Shown: positions 1 through 13,559 of the stretch, piece by piece
Layout: each line of letters opens with the position of its first letter
Numbering within the stretch: position 1 is the stretch's first letter
Assembly (NCBI RefSeq): GCF_022539315.1
Contig: NC_066316.1
Location: forward strand, 97,768,179 to 97,832,178
Direction: 5' to 3'
From: Serinus canaria
Lineage: Eukaryota; Chordata; Aves; Passeriformes; Fringillidae
Length of the DNA: 64,000 nucleotides
Made by a program: the position numbers and the translations under genes
Notes under the pieces: generated by a model
What the model was told of the DNA's origin: nothing
What the model saw: the letters and a program-made list of their open reading frames with translations, nothing else
The model's database searches: none

Positions 1-190
1 CTGGTCTCAGTCTGGGAAGACATTCCTTTTCTATTCTTAGCATAGCCTTGTAGTGAAATCTTTCTCTCTATTCTTTTGGTATAGTTTTTATATCTTATAT
101 ATCATATAATAATAAATCAAGCCTTCTGATACCTGGAGTCAACTTTGTCGTCTCTTCCCTCATCCTGAGACCCCTCTGAACGGGGTAACA
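1..190 (+). mobile_element. 3' part of an endogenous retroviral LTR (R-U5), cut by the window edge
   Basis: The segment carries a TA-rich stretch with a polyadenylation signal AATAAA at 111-116, followed by a C/T-rich stretch ending 'ggtaaca' at 190, consistent with a retroviral ...CA terminus. The order (poly(A) signal, then a U5-like tail with 'acctggagtcaacttt' and 'catcctgagacccctctgaa') matches what I remember of LTRs common in songbird genomes. The 5' part lies outside the window, so I cannot tell a solo LTR from the 3' LTR of a longer provirus. No retroviral coding sequence follows it. Confidence 0.6.
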
Positions 191-3100
191 CCATAAAACT
201 ATTATCTTTAGTATTATTTTTTCTCTTCATTTTAGTGCTCTGAAGTAGAAGTCTTGAGCTCAAGATTACTCAGGAATTTAGACTTAAATGCAAATTTTTG
301 TTTAATGATAAAGTGTAGTAATTACTACTAATTATACATGAACAGTTCTTATTATACAAGAGCATAGCACTTTACAAATATTGATGGAGTTAGTCTGATA
401 GTGCCAAGATAATGTAAGTAAGCATAAATTTGGGCACTCAACATGAAACAACTAGTAATGCATGTGACTAATACAGGTGTAATACTTTATGCTGATTTAC
501 TAAGCCTGTTGACTCACTATGTAACCAAAATCCAGTTAAAGGAACTGGGGAGTGGCTGTGTAGGACAAGGGGCAAGCACTGTACAGGCAGGAAGGGTTTG
601 ATAGGGTGGGACACTGTAATCACAAGGCAGAAAGCTTTTTATTTCCTCATTATATTTCTTTTTTATGGTTGTCAAATTTCAGAAAGGGGCAAGTTACACT
701 GGTTGTGTCACTGAAAAGTCTGGGCACAACATTTCTTCATATAAGAACTGCATCTGCTTTGAGATGGGATAATTGAAGAAGAAAGTACAAGAGGAACACA
801 AGAGTAGCGTCACCTTTGCATAGCCAATCTCTGGCTTTATTTGACAACTACCTCACATATTTCCTTCTATAAATTAATTACATCAGTTTATAAGCTCTGT
901 TTTATTATTTGTCCTTGTAACTCCCATTGGAAAGTTTTTTCAGGAACTCAGCAGTTTATTCTAGTGTCAGTAAAAAAAAAGTGTCAGCTTGGGTACCTTG
1001 ATACCTACTGTGTGCTTTAGTTTGAAGAGCACATCTCCTTTCATCTGCTTCTTTAACTCAAAATTTCCTTTGAAGTCCCATTCCCACTGCTGGCCCTGGA
1101 GCCTTCCCTTACAGGGCACCTGGCATTGTTGCTGTTCCAGTATTTTAAGTTATCTGGGTGTCGTTTCTTTCAGTTGTTGCCAGTGCCCTAAAGTAGTCAG
1201 TACTAGTCATTTGTTGTAAGTTCAACAATTTAACTACAGTGAGCTGCATTTGCTATTACTTTGCTATGTGTGTTTTAAAGGTTTTCTTTAACCACTCCAT
1301 TCATACATTTCTGTGTTATTTTGAATTGGCCACTCAGCATGCTGGATTGGATTGACAGCCCAGAATTCAGAGTTCACTTGTGCTGCCTGGCATAACAAGA
1401 TTTTTTCTTTTCCATTGGCAATGTTCATGGATCCTTAGCAGAAAGAATGGAGATCAAGTTAACAAAGCTGTACACTTCCTTTGCTGGCATTAAATAAATG
1501 CTGTACATTTGGAGTCATTTCAGCTGTTCAATGCCCTTTAAGTAATTTTCAAACCACTGTCAGACAGTCAGAGGAATCTACTGAGCTCTCCTACACTTAG
1601 GAAGAAAACCCTGCTTTTCCATTTAGAAGAACTTATTTATTTTGCTTCTATGTACAGCTAAAAATCAGAAATAAAATGTGATTGAAAAACAGGCTATGAG
1701 TTTCCAGTGCTACCTGACATAAACCACAACCTGTCACTAAGACCAGGTGAGCCCTAAGCATAAAGTCCAGTGCATGCCTCATGCAATTCAGATGGGCTTT
1801 AAAATTTTCCACTCTTAACATCTTTGAATGTAACTCCAATAGCCATTTTTATTCTAGGATTAAGCAAGAGTGCATGTTGTTCCATAGAGGGTTGGTTGCC
1901 CCTTTCTTAGACTGTTGATATGACAAATTGTTCTGAATGACATGCACCAAAACTCAATACTTAATCTAGTAGCAAACTGCTTTTTAGCTGCAGTCCCTTA
2001 ACATATTTGTGGAAAAATAAGAAAAGTTGATGGAAAGAATTGGCCAAAATATTCAATAATTTGTACTTGATAAGCACTGAAAATAAAGAACTGTTAGTTA
2101 ACTGTGATTTTACCAAGACTTTTTTCACAAGTGCAGTTAGAGATGAACAGTTTCAAGCAAAAGAGCTTTGTTATATCAAATTATATATTGTTTGCTATAG
2201 TACAACATTGGGGAGAGCAAATGATTACTTCTAGGAGAGGGATAAAAGCAAAATTTAACAACTAAAAAGGATGCAGGAAGTGAATGAAGCAGTAAAGGAA
2301 ACAAATCCTCCTGTCTGTTGGAAAAAATCATGGTTAAGGACTATGCTGTAAGCAGGGAAACACATTTGCATCTGATTTTATTACAGATGATTATATGAAC
2401 TTTATATACTGATGTCAATAGGTATTCAAACTGCATTTGAATAACATTTTCTAGAAAAAAATAGTAGCACAAGTTTAAATATGATAATGAATTTTTAATA
2501 ACAATAAAGTTATTACCAAAAGTTATGATAAAAGACCAAAAATCACAAGGAATGGTCAAAATAAGGTTCTCCTGATATATTAATCCTTTAATTAGAGAGA
2601 AATTTTAGCTCCATTAGCAATGGGGGTTTTTATGCCTTGGGAGGGTAGAAGATGGAAGGATAACAGTTCAGTTATCTGGACCACCAGTTATGTTTATTGT
2701 TTTGGCAGTTCTCTTCCTCCCCAGTTTAGGCTGCTCATAGACCTGCGCACCACCTCTTTTCTTCAGGTACTGTGGCTAAGATGAATTCTGCCTTCACAAA
2801 CCTCTTTAGCTTTCATAAATTTGTCAGGTTCTCTGAGAGAAGTAAAGTTCTTTCCCTCATGACTTTAAGTGCTGTAGAAAAGCAGAAACTGAGGTTTCAG
2901 AAGATAAATAGCCAGGAATATATGAATTCATCATGATCTCAGTGGCCCAATTAAACCATTGAAGACTCAGCTCATGAAAAACTGAGTATACTAATAAAAC
3001 CATGAGTCATCGTTCCTTTTTTATTGATTCTCGTTATCTTTCTGTATCTGAGGCAACAATAAACATGATTTATATGCACTGCCTTTAATTTCCCGTGGTG

Positions 3101-3400
3101 TTCTAATCTCACAGTGGTGTAGGGGAAAAGTCAATGAAGACGGATGGTGAGCAGACTGCAAACTGGGAGGCAGGCAGCAAATTTGGTCAGAAGCTGGGGC
3201 AGGGGGGATCATATTGCAGAGATAAGTAATTTCTACATCTCTAAAGCTTGTGCCATTTAACATATATTAAAAGAAAAAGAGTGATGGGATGGGTAAGGCA
3301 GGAAGGTGGTCCTGTCTGTAGCCATAAAAAGTGCCCATTTAAATCTCCTTTGTGGATGAAGGAACATAATGCTTAACGTATGTGAGCCTTTCGTCCCTCT
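191..3400. other. AT-rich intergenic DNA, no gene seen
   Basis: Only short open frames (up to about 80 codons) occur here, with no recognisable domain or splice context. The stretch 359-408 ('agcactttacaaatattgatgg...') resembles the 'agcgctttacaaatatta' part of ancient amniote SINE/LINE tails and may be a degraded remnant. Nothing else is supported. Confidence 0.6.
359..408. repeat. Possible ancient SINE/LINE tail remnant
   Basis: The 'tagcactttacaaatatt' motif followed by 'gagttagtctgatagtgcc' resembles the conserved part of MIR-like or related ancient amniote elements, recalled from memory. It is short and degraded; a repeat-library search is needed to name it. Confidence 0.25.
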
Positions 3401-3408
3401 GCACACTG

Positions 3409-3633
3409 CTAAGCAGAGACAATTTCTGTGAAGATGTCTTCTCTAAGGTCCAGATAATCTAATTTATATTGGTGAAACCTTCTACAGCAGTTCTCCTTGC
3501 TGAGCCGCATGGACAGCATAGCACACATGGTATCACAGGAACTTCCAGTGCCTTCATATACATTTTCTATGTCATATGGGTGTTTGATGGAGAGCTGCCT
3601 GGAAATAGACTGTAGGCTCCCTGGCAGAATCAT
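3409..3633 (-). other. Unrecognised 74-codon open frame, minus strand
   Basis: This frame begins MILPGSLQSISRQLSIKH and contains a mixed-composition stretch with CDTMCAMLSMRLSKENCCRR, ending at a TAG. The composition looks more protein-like than most frames in this AT-rich desert, but I recognise no family and no clear splice signals border it. It could be chance, a decayed exon or a pseudogene fragment. A second unrecognised open frame lies on the opposite strand 250 bp to the right. Confidence 0.12.
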
Positions 3634-3881
3634 TCACAAAAAATTAATTCAATATTCTAAAATATAGGCAGACTAGAAGAAAATTACTACAGGCTATTTT
3701 CCAGTTCCTTCCCTTTGGATGCATTGTTGGGGCCTTTTTGAAAAACATTGAATTAGGCTGTGAAATCCTCCCCTTTCATTTCTTTTCTCTGATAAAATCC
3801 TCTTTATAACTGTACTCCAGTTACTGCTGAAATGGTGCCATTTCACTAAATGCTATTTATCTTTGCAAAAGGGATGGTTAA

Positions 3882-4166
3882 GCCTGCAGCTTCTGGCAGA
3901 GCTATGACCCTCATGCCTGCACAAGGGCCTCTGCATATGATACAGAAGAGGCACCACTGGCTGCCTGTGAGATTCTGAATGAAGATGAGATGCCAGAGCA
4001 CTTGGCTAAAAAGGAATCAGTGCTGAGGACAGCTACCAGGAAAGTGCTTAAGGTGCAAGTGCTGAAATGTACTGACTTCCTTCTAAAATTATTTACTGGG
4101 GCTCAAGAAATCAAGAGCATTGGTGAGCAAACAGATCAGTCATGGGCACAGAAAATGCAGTGGTAA
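3882..4166 (+). other. Unrecognised stop-to-stop open frame of 94 codons, possible exon or pseudogene
   Basis: After a TAA at 3879-3881 the frame stays open for 94 codons to a TAA at 4164-4166, in DNA where stops are frequent. The interior reads ...EEAPLAACEILNEDEMPEHL... and then ...RTATRKVLKVQVLKCTDFLL..., with balanced acidic and basic residues like a helical protein. A 'cttctggcag' acceptor-like sequence ends near 3899 and a good donor-like TG|GTGAGC lies at 4121-4128, so a short internal exon is conceivable. The first in-frame ATG is at 3990-3992, which leaves fewer than 60 codons. I do not recognise the protein. Chance remains the leading alternative. Confidence 0.15.
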
Positions 4167-4479
4167 AGCAACTAGACTTCTTGAAATGCTGTATACCTTT
4201 GTGAAGAATGTCTCAGGAAGAAAAAAAAAAGCCTTTCCAAGGAGCAGCTTTTTGTAGGGCCATTGCAGCAATTGTAGAGGGATATCCCTGGAAGCCCAGA
4301 TTTGTCTCCAGTTGTTGTTACTGGAATAAGAAAAAGATCACATTCTAAAGCAACAATGGCTTAAGCCTTTATAAGCAGCTCCCTCTTTGTGGTTCATTTT
4401 GTGGTCTTACCAATAAACTATTTTACAGTTCCTTACAGAGGAAGGCAGCCCTACAGTTAGAGAAAAGCCCTTTGGGTTC

Positions 4480-4710
4480 TGTTCCTCAGCTCCACTATCC
4501 CTCTCTTCTCCAGTGAACACAGAGATCCTTAACCTACTTTTTCGTTATTATGAGGCTCAGAGCCTGTGCTGCTCCCTTTGAGGACAACTGGAAAGCTGCC
4601 ACTGACTTCAAAAAGAGCATGGCAGGCTTCTCGTTAGTTAACATTTGTAAAGTGCTTGGAGGTGCTTAGACAAGAGATGTTACATAAATGTGATTAATAT
4701 TGTAACTTGG
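4480..4710. repeat. Probable ancient amniote retroelement remnant
   Basis: The segment contains 'ctccctttgagg...gccactgacttcaa' followed by 'taacatttgtaaagtgcttgga...gatgttacataaatgtgattaatatt'. These resemble the 'ccattgacttcaatgg' and 'gtaaagcgctttgagat...gctatataaatgcaaagtattatt' parts of old amniote interspersed repeats, as I remember them. It is degraded and the family is uncertain. Confidence 0.35.
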
Positions 4711-7280
4711 CTGTCAATACTACAAGGCTGTGCTGTACCTTGGTCAGCAGGGTCTCCATTCACACTCAGCACCGTGTGGCTGAGGGTTAGGGGTTAGTAA
4801 AATGCAGATAAATAATCTTCCCAAATTCAATGCAACCATTCATCTACATAAGTAAAGCTTCTACCTTTGTCTAAATAAGGAAGTCCCCTGTTTGTGTGGA
4901 AACCCTTTTAGAAGTAGATATTAACACTAGCTCTTATTCCTGGTACAATTATAAAACATAGCTGCTTCTTGAGGTGTTGTATGTTTGAATCATCACAGAT
5001 GCCCTGGGAATAGCAATATAACAATAGATACAGAAGGTGAATTCTGTTTAACAATTCTAACAATTCAACTGTTAACTTTTTGCCAGTTAATTGTCAAAAA
5101 TAGATTTATCTTCCAGTGGCATGGAGAAGTCCACTAACACTGACAAGTTGTTTGGATTACCTAAGTACTTCGGTGCCATTTGTTCCTTTCACATTCCATG
5201 AGAACAAAGTTATTTCTCTAACATTTTACAGAATTCACATCTATTTTCAAAATCTGTAGGCATTTTTTAGTTGTTCTGTACATTAACCTTCAAGTTAACT
5301 TTGGGCATTATTGCTTGATTCTATCACCTTGAGGCCATTACAGCCCGAGTTTTGAAAAAGAAGTTAGAGGCTTGGAAAGACAGTGCAATGAATGCAACAC
5401 ATAGAAATCACCTGCTGACATGGCATGGCAGCCAGTACTAACAGGGAAAGGTGGATACCTGGAAGGATCCATGGCAGAAGGCTGGTAGAAGGAGGTGGAT
5501 TTTGGATGAGTCTCAGCCCCTCGCAACAGTAATGGCAATGGGCTGAACAGTGAAATCCAATGCTGAAAGGCAGTAGCAAGCATAAACCCCTGTCCTGTGT
5601 AGACAACCCACATTCATACACAGACTTTATGTCGTATGAGCAGAGCCATCATGCATTATGAGAACTATATTATGTGCTGACTGATTGATTTAATTATGTT
5701 CCATGAACCATTGTCTTTATTCCTAACAATTCAATCCACACGATAAAATATGGCATAAGTCTTTTGATAGGTTTTTTTAATATGATGTAAACTTCTCCTT
5801 TTGTATCACACCCCTGAAATTCTCCATCAGCATTCTATATGCATTTTAGTTACAGAGAGCCTAAAATTAATATTTTATAGTAGTTCCTTTTCTGTGTTGT
5901 CAGCACTTTGTTGTCATGTGCTGCAAGTATTAGTCAGTTTGGTTAGTCTGACAAAAACAGTGGAATGTAAATGATTAATATGGCTGTGTATCTACTGTTT
6001 CAGATTCTAATTTACTCATTTGAGGTAATTACCAAAGAAACATGCAGAACACCAGTGGATAATATACTTAAAGAACTAACCATTCTTGTAAAAAAAAACA
6101 TTATTCAATTACAAAACTAAAAATATAACGAGGCAAGAGAAAACCTACTGGGTATTTGAAAGGGCAACTCTAATGCACTTTATCAAATCAAACAGTCATT
6201 TGTATTCCCACATTTCTTTCATGTGCAGCACATAAAGAAAGCAATTTGTGATGCAGACAGCTCTTTTAGTAGTCCTTAAGTGATGGAGAACCTCATGTCC
6301 ATGGATAGTTCAGGCAAATATTTGCAAGCAGAGTAACTGAGCTGGGCTTTTCATTTCTCAGACACAGAATGTGAAATACTTGGAGTGTGATGGGAAGAAG
6401 TCTTTAGCCCATTATTCCAGTCATGGCCTGGCAATCATAATGCCAGTTCATGCATCATTGATATATTTGGTATTTGAATACTTTGAGACACAGTCCTTCT
6501 ACAGCAGAGGATGTTATTCACTATAATTGTTATTCACTCTAACTGCTGCTTTGCAGACACTTTTAAGGCTTTTAGTGTTTTCAAAATGCTATTCCCTTCT
6601 CTACAAATATGACTTTTCATTCTCTTACTTTATTTGTCAACATTAAAATGTGGAATACTTCTTTGCACTCTATTCAGCAAGAGATGCCTATAAAAGCTAG
6701 GTTTGCATTTTCAATTTCCACTCCATCAGTCTTTGTGCTGCACAGGAATATTAAAGCCAGCTCAAGAGGAGCTCACTACAGGCTCATGCTGCTGAACAAA
6801 CCCAGCTGTTTCCAGGCTTCATCAGTTCCCTTTAGCTATGTACCAACTCCAAAGCTCAAACAATTTCTCATCCAGTTTGATGACTGATGAGTAGACTGGA
6901 TAGAGATTTGGAATTTGTCTGCAATTTGCCAGTGATAACCCAGAAGTGGAATGTTAATGCTGGTGTCTGAGCTAGTCAGAGGTGGGAAGCTTCTTACAAA
7001 ACTTCACTGCACTATGTGGACAAAAACTTTCTTCTCTAATTCTTGAGAGTAGCTATTTTATGCAGTCTTCAGGGTGACAGATTAAAAAATTAATGTATAG
7101 CTGCTTAAATAATTTAAATGCTGAAGTGTGTTAAATCATCAAACTGGGTAATAGGGATGGGTATTTTCTCTACCTTACTTCTATTCAAATTCAGCCAACT
7201 CAGTATTTTATGCCTGAAAAAGATTTACACTGATGTTTGAAGAGAAACGTTGAATATATGTTCCTTTTAAAAAAAGGTGT
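4711..7280. other. Intergenic DNA, nothing recognised
   Basis: AT-rich sequence with only short frames in unrelated registers (for example a 91-codon minus frame at 5338-5613). I see no domain, RNA gene or recent repeat. Confidence 0.5.
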
Positions 7281-7510
7281 TCATAGAATATCCTGAGTTG
7301 GAAGAGACTTGCAAGGATTATTAGTCCAGCTCCTGGCCCTGCACAGGACAAGCCTGGATCACACCATGTGCCTGAAAGCATCATCCAAACACTTCTGGAA
7401 CTCTGGCAGGCTTGGTGCTGGGACCACTTCCATGGGGAGCCGGTTCCAGTGCCCAACCACCCTCTGGGGAAGAATCTTTACCTAATACCCAACCTAGACC
7501 TCTCCTGAAT
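7281..7510 (-). mobile_element. CR1 LINE fragment, inverted, 3' end
   Basis: The + strand begins 'tcatagaatatcctgagttggaag' and continues with '...gactt...gtccagctcctggccctgcacaggaca...', '...gagccggttccagtgcccaaccaccctctgggg', then 'aagaatctttacctaatacccaacctagacctc'. This is the usual reverse-complement layout of the CR1 3' region in birds. The fragment is 5'-truncated, as is typical. Small open frames overlapping it are non-functional. Confidence 0.85.
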
Positions 7511-10500
7511 GAATATTGATTAAGTGATAATGTCAGCGATTGACAGTGCCTGACTATAATGCATTGAACCTGAAGCTCCTTCAAGCTGGGCTTCCATTTT
7601 CCAGGGAGAAGGCAAAAAAGCACTCCCCTCAGTTCTGAATAAGTAAGGAGCTGGCTCTATTCTTCCTACTCACCTCCAGCATCCATCATTTATAGGCATA
7701 CAGAGTCTGCTCACAAGAAGGCTGGAGCTGCAGTATCGCCTCCTCAGCAGTATCATGCTGTCATTGCAGTATCACCTCCTGCATAAAGTGCCACAGGGTT
7801 GCCCTGTGCTGTCTAAACTAGAGCACAAATATGATGTCTTGATGTTAAAATTAACAGAAATGAACAAGAAACTTGCAAAAAGATCTGGCTGTTACCATTA
7901 TTTTGTGTCTGTAGTGAGACTCTATCTAGCATCAGTGTCATTTGCATGTAAGGCAGAGGGTGTTTCTCCTGGCCATTTATTCAGGCAGACCCAGTCCTGC
8001 CTAGAAACTAGCAGTCAGTCATCCCTTGTGCAGCTTCACAGAAACAGATGGAATTGGCCTCAGCTAAATGTAATTTACCCTTTAAAATAGCTATGCAGTC
8101 ATGTCTGGATCTTACACCTAATGTATTTTTTCTTTGTAGTTTTTTAAAAAGGACATTTTCATTTATGTAGCCCCTTTTCCTGTACAGCACTTCACAAGAG
8201 TGGGCAGCTCTTGACTTTGTAGTGGTGTGCACCATAGAACACTGACTTCATGCTTGAAAAACTACATGGACTTGTCATTTCCAGCAACTTTATTTTTTCT
8301 TTCAATAATTATATTCACGAACTCAACCAAAAGAAGTAGAATATAAACCAGCAGAGAGACAAAACCAGCAGCTGATTGCACAGTAGGGACAGCTGTTTTA
8401 TGCTTTCACAGAACATTGAGGAAATAGTTTGTTATATTTGATACTCATACCCTTTTAACTCAAAGACTCTGATTTATATCAACTAAATATTGTAGTAGTG
8501 AAAATCCTTGTGCTGAGCACAAGAAGCTTGTTGTAAAACAAGAGGCACAAAAAGCTGTCCAAAACATTATATGTCAGCTATTTAACTTGTTAGAGCTGGT
8601 TTATGACAGTGGCTACTTATACAGACTGTTATCCATTTTAATTTTAATAAGTATCTTAAATACTTGTAAATGCAGTCCAAATGCTGCATATTTTCTTTCA
8701 GATCCCAAAGCCCCACTTGCTACTGAACAACAGCTCTGAATTGTTGAGAGAATATTCTGTGCTATGACTGCAGTGGGCAGAGAATCAGATGTGACCATTA
8801 TGGAAGACATTAAGTCTTGGCTTTTTTTCTGGATTTGGCCACCTCTCCCACAGGTGAATGGCACTATTAGTTTCAACACTCAGGTTTTGTTTCCTTGAGC
8901 TCTTGAGAGCATATGACCTGTATTATTCTTGTTACAGTATCTAAATTATGATGTGTCTACCAAGAATGTTAATGTGCACCTTTTCCATTCTTTCTTTGCT
9001 CATTTCAAACTTAGCTTCAATCCTGGAGAAAAGCCATATAGCCATAAGCAAGGCTAGAACAATATTTAGCAAAAGTTGTGATTTGTGTGGATATCCATAT
9101 TCCTTTCAAATCATGCCTAGTTTGGCAATCATATGAATGCACTATTTGTAATTCACCAACATTCAGTTATACACCACATTATGAAGTTTGTTGCTGAACA
9201 GTTTCCTATTTCTTAGTTTATTTTTGATCAGTTTACTGTTGTAGTTAAGAAAGGACATACATACATGGACAATGAGAGGAAACTGACTCTGGGCTGTAAA
9301 AAGGAGACAACATTTTCAATTACATGGTTGTGTTATTATTTCTGCCCCCTAGCAGAAAGGTAGCATCCAGACTTCAAAATAAGATACTAAGATTTTATTA
9401 CTAATGCTGGACTGGCTATGGGTAATTGATATAAATTCTTATAGCTCTAATGACTTCACCATAATAACTTAATTAAGCAATTGAACCTGACAGGCAGTGC
9501 ATTGCAGAGGGATTATTGCATGCCTCTAATAAAACATAAAATAAAAAGCAAGGAATTTCAGCTACCAAGAAACCTCTGAAAACAAATCTTCTGTTCACAT
9601 TGTTGTAAAAAAAAGAGAAACCAGAAAAGAAAATAGGCCAGTTTTGCATTTAGCAGTCTAAGGATATTTATCACCACTCTAAAAAATCTGCCCAGAATAC
9701 TGTATTTATTTCTCATAACCCATTGCAGGGTGACTTTTACCCTGAAACCAAGATTCAAACAATGGTTACATGTTAAGATACTTTTCCATGTGTTCTGAAA
9801 AAAAGCAAGAATTAGGGAGCCAACCTTGAAGTGTTCTTTTGAGGAGGGAGCAGAGATGGGACAGTCTCCTCTCATTAGGTTTGTCTGCTTTGGTGGAGAC
9901 AGCTGAAAAGACAATGCAAAGAAAGTATTAGCAGCTAAGAGTTGGTGGGATAGAGCCCAGTTTACTTGAGCCAAGTCCTGTACTGCTGTCAGAGCTTTGC
10001 CAGTTGACAATATGGTTTGCAGTAGATGAATTTCTATTGACTAAAGATTTGGATTTAGAGCCAGTTATGTAATACAGAAATGTCCAAATCATTTATTTCA
10101 CTAAAACAGTGAGGAGAGCTGAAATTCTGCCATGCTAACATAAACCTAGGTACTTATCATAACTACTCTACTGATGGGGTCTACCAGCACAGGTGTACTG
10201 TAATGCTTTCCAAAACTTTACCCTTCAGTATTTCATATCTAAATGTAATGTGTCAGAAAAGGAATGAGAAGATTAGGCCAAAGCCAAAACAGGAATTACT
10301 CTCCTTTTTCAAGCTTTTGAGGTTAGCATGCTGCATTCTATATGGAGAAATAATAAAGACTTTGTTTAAACCTCTTTCAGTCTGCAGCAATGAAATGAAG
10401 AGTAACATGGAGAGTATTCTGTTGCAAAGACTTGGCTTTGCCTTGATCCTTGCTTTTCTATTTGAGCTCTGCTATGAGCTCTTCCTGGTCTCTGTTCAGT

Positions 10501-13424
10501 CTCCAGTACCTGAAGGGCACTGTTTGTCCCTGCTTGATGCCTGATCAGTGTCAAGTGTAGAAAATACTTAGGTACCAACATGTTGACTTAGCACAGACTC
10601 CTCACTGTATAAACATTGTATTGCATTTTGAAAGCTATTTAAAAAACAAACTATTGACTTAATCTTCTGCTTTCTTCCCACATTCCCCTCGGACTTACCA
10701 AATATATCAAATATCCCCCTCCCATCTTGTATCTGATGTCAGTGACAGGCTGTCTTCACAGGAGCACATGCTGCCCGTTGAGGATCAGAAGATGAAACAA
10801 CGGAGTTGTTTGCCCTATGATGGAATTAGCACATAGTCAAATGAAGATGTCCTTTCTATTTAGTTTACTGGCACCTGAACAACCACTGGTACAGGAGTTG
10901 ATGCTGATGAAGGTGCCTGTGAAGGTGCCTGATGAACTTCTCATGGCAGTCCTTATCTAAATGCCATAGAGGCATTTCTGCCACTTTGGCATCAGACCGA
11001 GGGTTGACATTCCTTTTGTTTCCCTTTCCAGTTGTCTCTCTGATATGCTTTCTTCCTTGAGCTGAGGATAATCACATTAGGAACATACTGTGCTTCTATG
11101 TTTAGATCTCTAATTAGTTTATTCAATAGGGTAAGTATAATTATCCTGATTTCAAACCATTGTATAAAGATGAAACAATTTGCTCAATATCTTACCTCAA
11201 ATCATTTAGATATATTTTATATCTGTGAAAATTCCTCATTGTATTGCTTGTAGTAATAGCTTGTCTCACTTAGTTCCACACTGTGTCCTACATCTCACTT
11301 CCAAGCATTTATTTCCAAGTAAACTCCTTCCTAGACTTCTGCCCACATTACACTGTGATGTGGGTGAGAGGCACAGCCTCACACAGCAGCAGCAGTGAAG
11401 GAATCTGCCTGACAGGCCACCTCATTCTCCCCAAGCTAAGGAATGAAAACTTTGAAGATTTCCCTTTTTACTCTAAAAAACCAGCACAGATGTATGTTGA
11501 CATTTTATTTCTCCTAGTCAGCTATTTGTAAGCACACCACTTCTTCAAGGAAGTATAAAGTTATGTGTATAGAGGTTCAGTAATTTTTTAAAAAAAAGAC
11601 ACTCTCTATGTAGCTGATGAATCCCAACACAGTTTTCTGTTCAGTTACCATCCTTTGCTATAACAGACTGAAAAGTTGCATTCATAAGCCACAGTCACTC
11701 AGAGAGTTAATTTTTTTTTTCAGCTGTATTTTATGTGATTTTTTTTAAGGAAGGGAAAAATTAAAGGAATTTTGAAAAGGTTTTTGGCAATTGCATTCAC
11801 AGCAGTGCATGTATTCTGTTCAGCATAATCAGTACACTGGAGCACACAAAACCCCAGTTCTCATTTGTTGGGACTGACTTTTAAGAAGCTTTCTCACCAG
11901 TGCATACAATTTGGTCTGTGTGTCCTCTTTTGTGGCCATTATTAACTCACAGTGTGGGCTATAAACCCAGGCTTCCTCATCTGGTGCCAACTGGCATCTG
12001 TCACCACTCTCTCCTTATCTGCTACCTCTGCCAGTTCCCAGTGTGAAATGAGGCCACGCCACACTATCGTCGGGATTAGACCTAATGCACGGAGTTCTGT
12101 TTGCCCTGTTTATTTTTACCAACTTATTTAGATTTCCAGGCTGGGCATCTGATGTCCAGAAATACTGGTGTTTTAATAAGCAGTAAATCCACACAGATGC
12201 AAAGCCTGACTATTTCCTCTTGCATTTTTTGTGTGTCCTTAAAGGGCATGGATGAGATGCAAAATCCTACAGCACAGAAAGCCCTGCAGAAGTTGCTTCC
12301 ATACTACTGCCATGTGTGTGTCCAGGTGGACCAGGGGACACAAGGAAGGACAATTGCCTGACTGTGATGAGTGGCACCTGGAGCCAATTGAGCTAATGTT
12401 CTGCAGGTATTGACCAGATAATTGTTCTGAAACTATTTCCTAAGCTAGCCGTGTCTTTATTAAATATTGGGAGATAAAATGGACAAGCAATAAATGGATT
12501 TAAAACTTCCTCCTCTAACATATAATGATGATTAGATAAAAAATGACCCATTTAGAACCCTTATCTGAAATTGATGGAACAAAACCCAAACTAGATCAGA
12601 TGCCAAGGCACAAAGATCAGGGACACAAACATGAGATGTGCAGTTTGGTTCTCATGTATGGAAGAACGTAAAGGAACTCTGCAAAGAGAGAAAGCATCTA
12701 GTAGCTATTTAATGCCAATGCAGAAGTATCCTCACCCAGTCTTTTCTAAGGGTTCCAGTCCAGTCCATTTTTAGACACAGACAATCTCTTTCTAGTTTTT
12801 TGGATAGGAATACATTGCACTGTCAGACAGCATTTTTCTTCACAACCTAAACAGAGTTCTCATTTTCTTCCCTTCATTTTTTTCTTAGTACTAGACAAAA
12901 TTTTCCAGCATCATGGGTGTTTACACTTTTTTAAATACTTATTTGCCTGTTAAATCCCCCAGTACTTTCTTTACCTTCCTTAAATTATCCACCACAACTC
13001 ACTAGTCAGAAAGTGATAAAAACATCAGGCTTTCATTTAATAAAACAAGGTGAGCAAGGTTAAGACAAAAATGGAAATTAAGCAAGCCTCCAAAGCAAAA
13101 AGGTGCAGAACACTTCCAGAGGGTGTCATGGATTTTGAAATATTATGCATGTGCATAAAGCAATTAGATTCATGGCAGAAAAACACCTCAAGTGCAGTGA
13201 AAAGAAAGATGTCAACTCCCAGCAAGCCAATTAGATGCAGATCACTGAGGAATGGGTGATTTGCTGGGGAAGAATCACCACATGCTTCCCAAGCACGTTG
13301 TGTAAGCCACTTTCAGGGAAGACTAATGAACTAGATGGGCTTCTGGCCTGGTTCAGTACATCAGTCCCCACAGTCTTTTATTATCCCTTTGGGATGGGTG
13401 GATTGCTTATTTGATTGATGTAAT
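7511..13424. other. Intergenic DNA, no gene recognised
   Basis: The longest frames here are a 150-codon minus-strand frame at 9558-10010 and 111-113-codon plus-strand frames at 7755-8090 and 10203-10544. None shows a recognisable domain, codon pattern or splice context, so I do not call them genes. The stretch 11107-11215 ('ataattatcctgatttcaaaccattgtataaagatgaaaca') weakly resembles a MIR-type tail. No recent repeat was identified. Confidence 0.45.
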
Positions 13425-13457
13425 CTATCTACTGTATCACACAGAAACTCTGCCAAG
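13425..13457 (+). repeat. 33-bp direct duplication, copy 1
   Basis: The 33 bases begin 'ctatctactgtatcacacag' and end 'ctctgccaag'. They recur at 13733-13765 with one substitution (aaactc against aagctc). Flanking bases differ at both ends, so this is a discrete short duplication. This copy sits in ordinary AT-rich sequence. Confidence 0.9.
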
Positions 13458-13559
13458 GAAACAAATTGCTATATTCATCATAATGTTGCTGGTTCAGAGG
13501 TCAGCAGTGCAGAGCAGCTCTTCTGGGCTGATGGAGGTACAGCCTGACAGCCTGGGAAA

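Noticed and set aside
9558..10010. 150-codon minus-strand frame, the longest outside GC-rich DNA
   Set aside because: No domain, homology or splice context recognised; hydrophobic, F/L-rich C-terminus typical of AT-rich chance frames.
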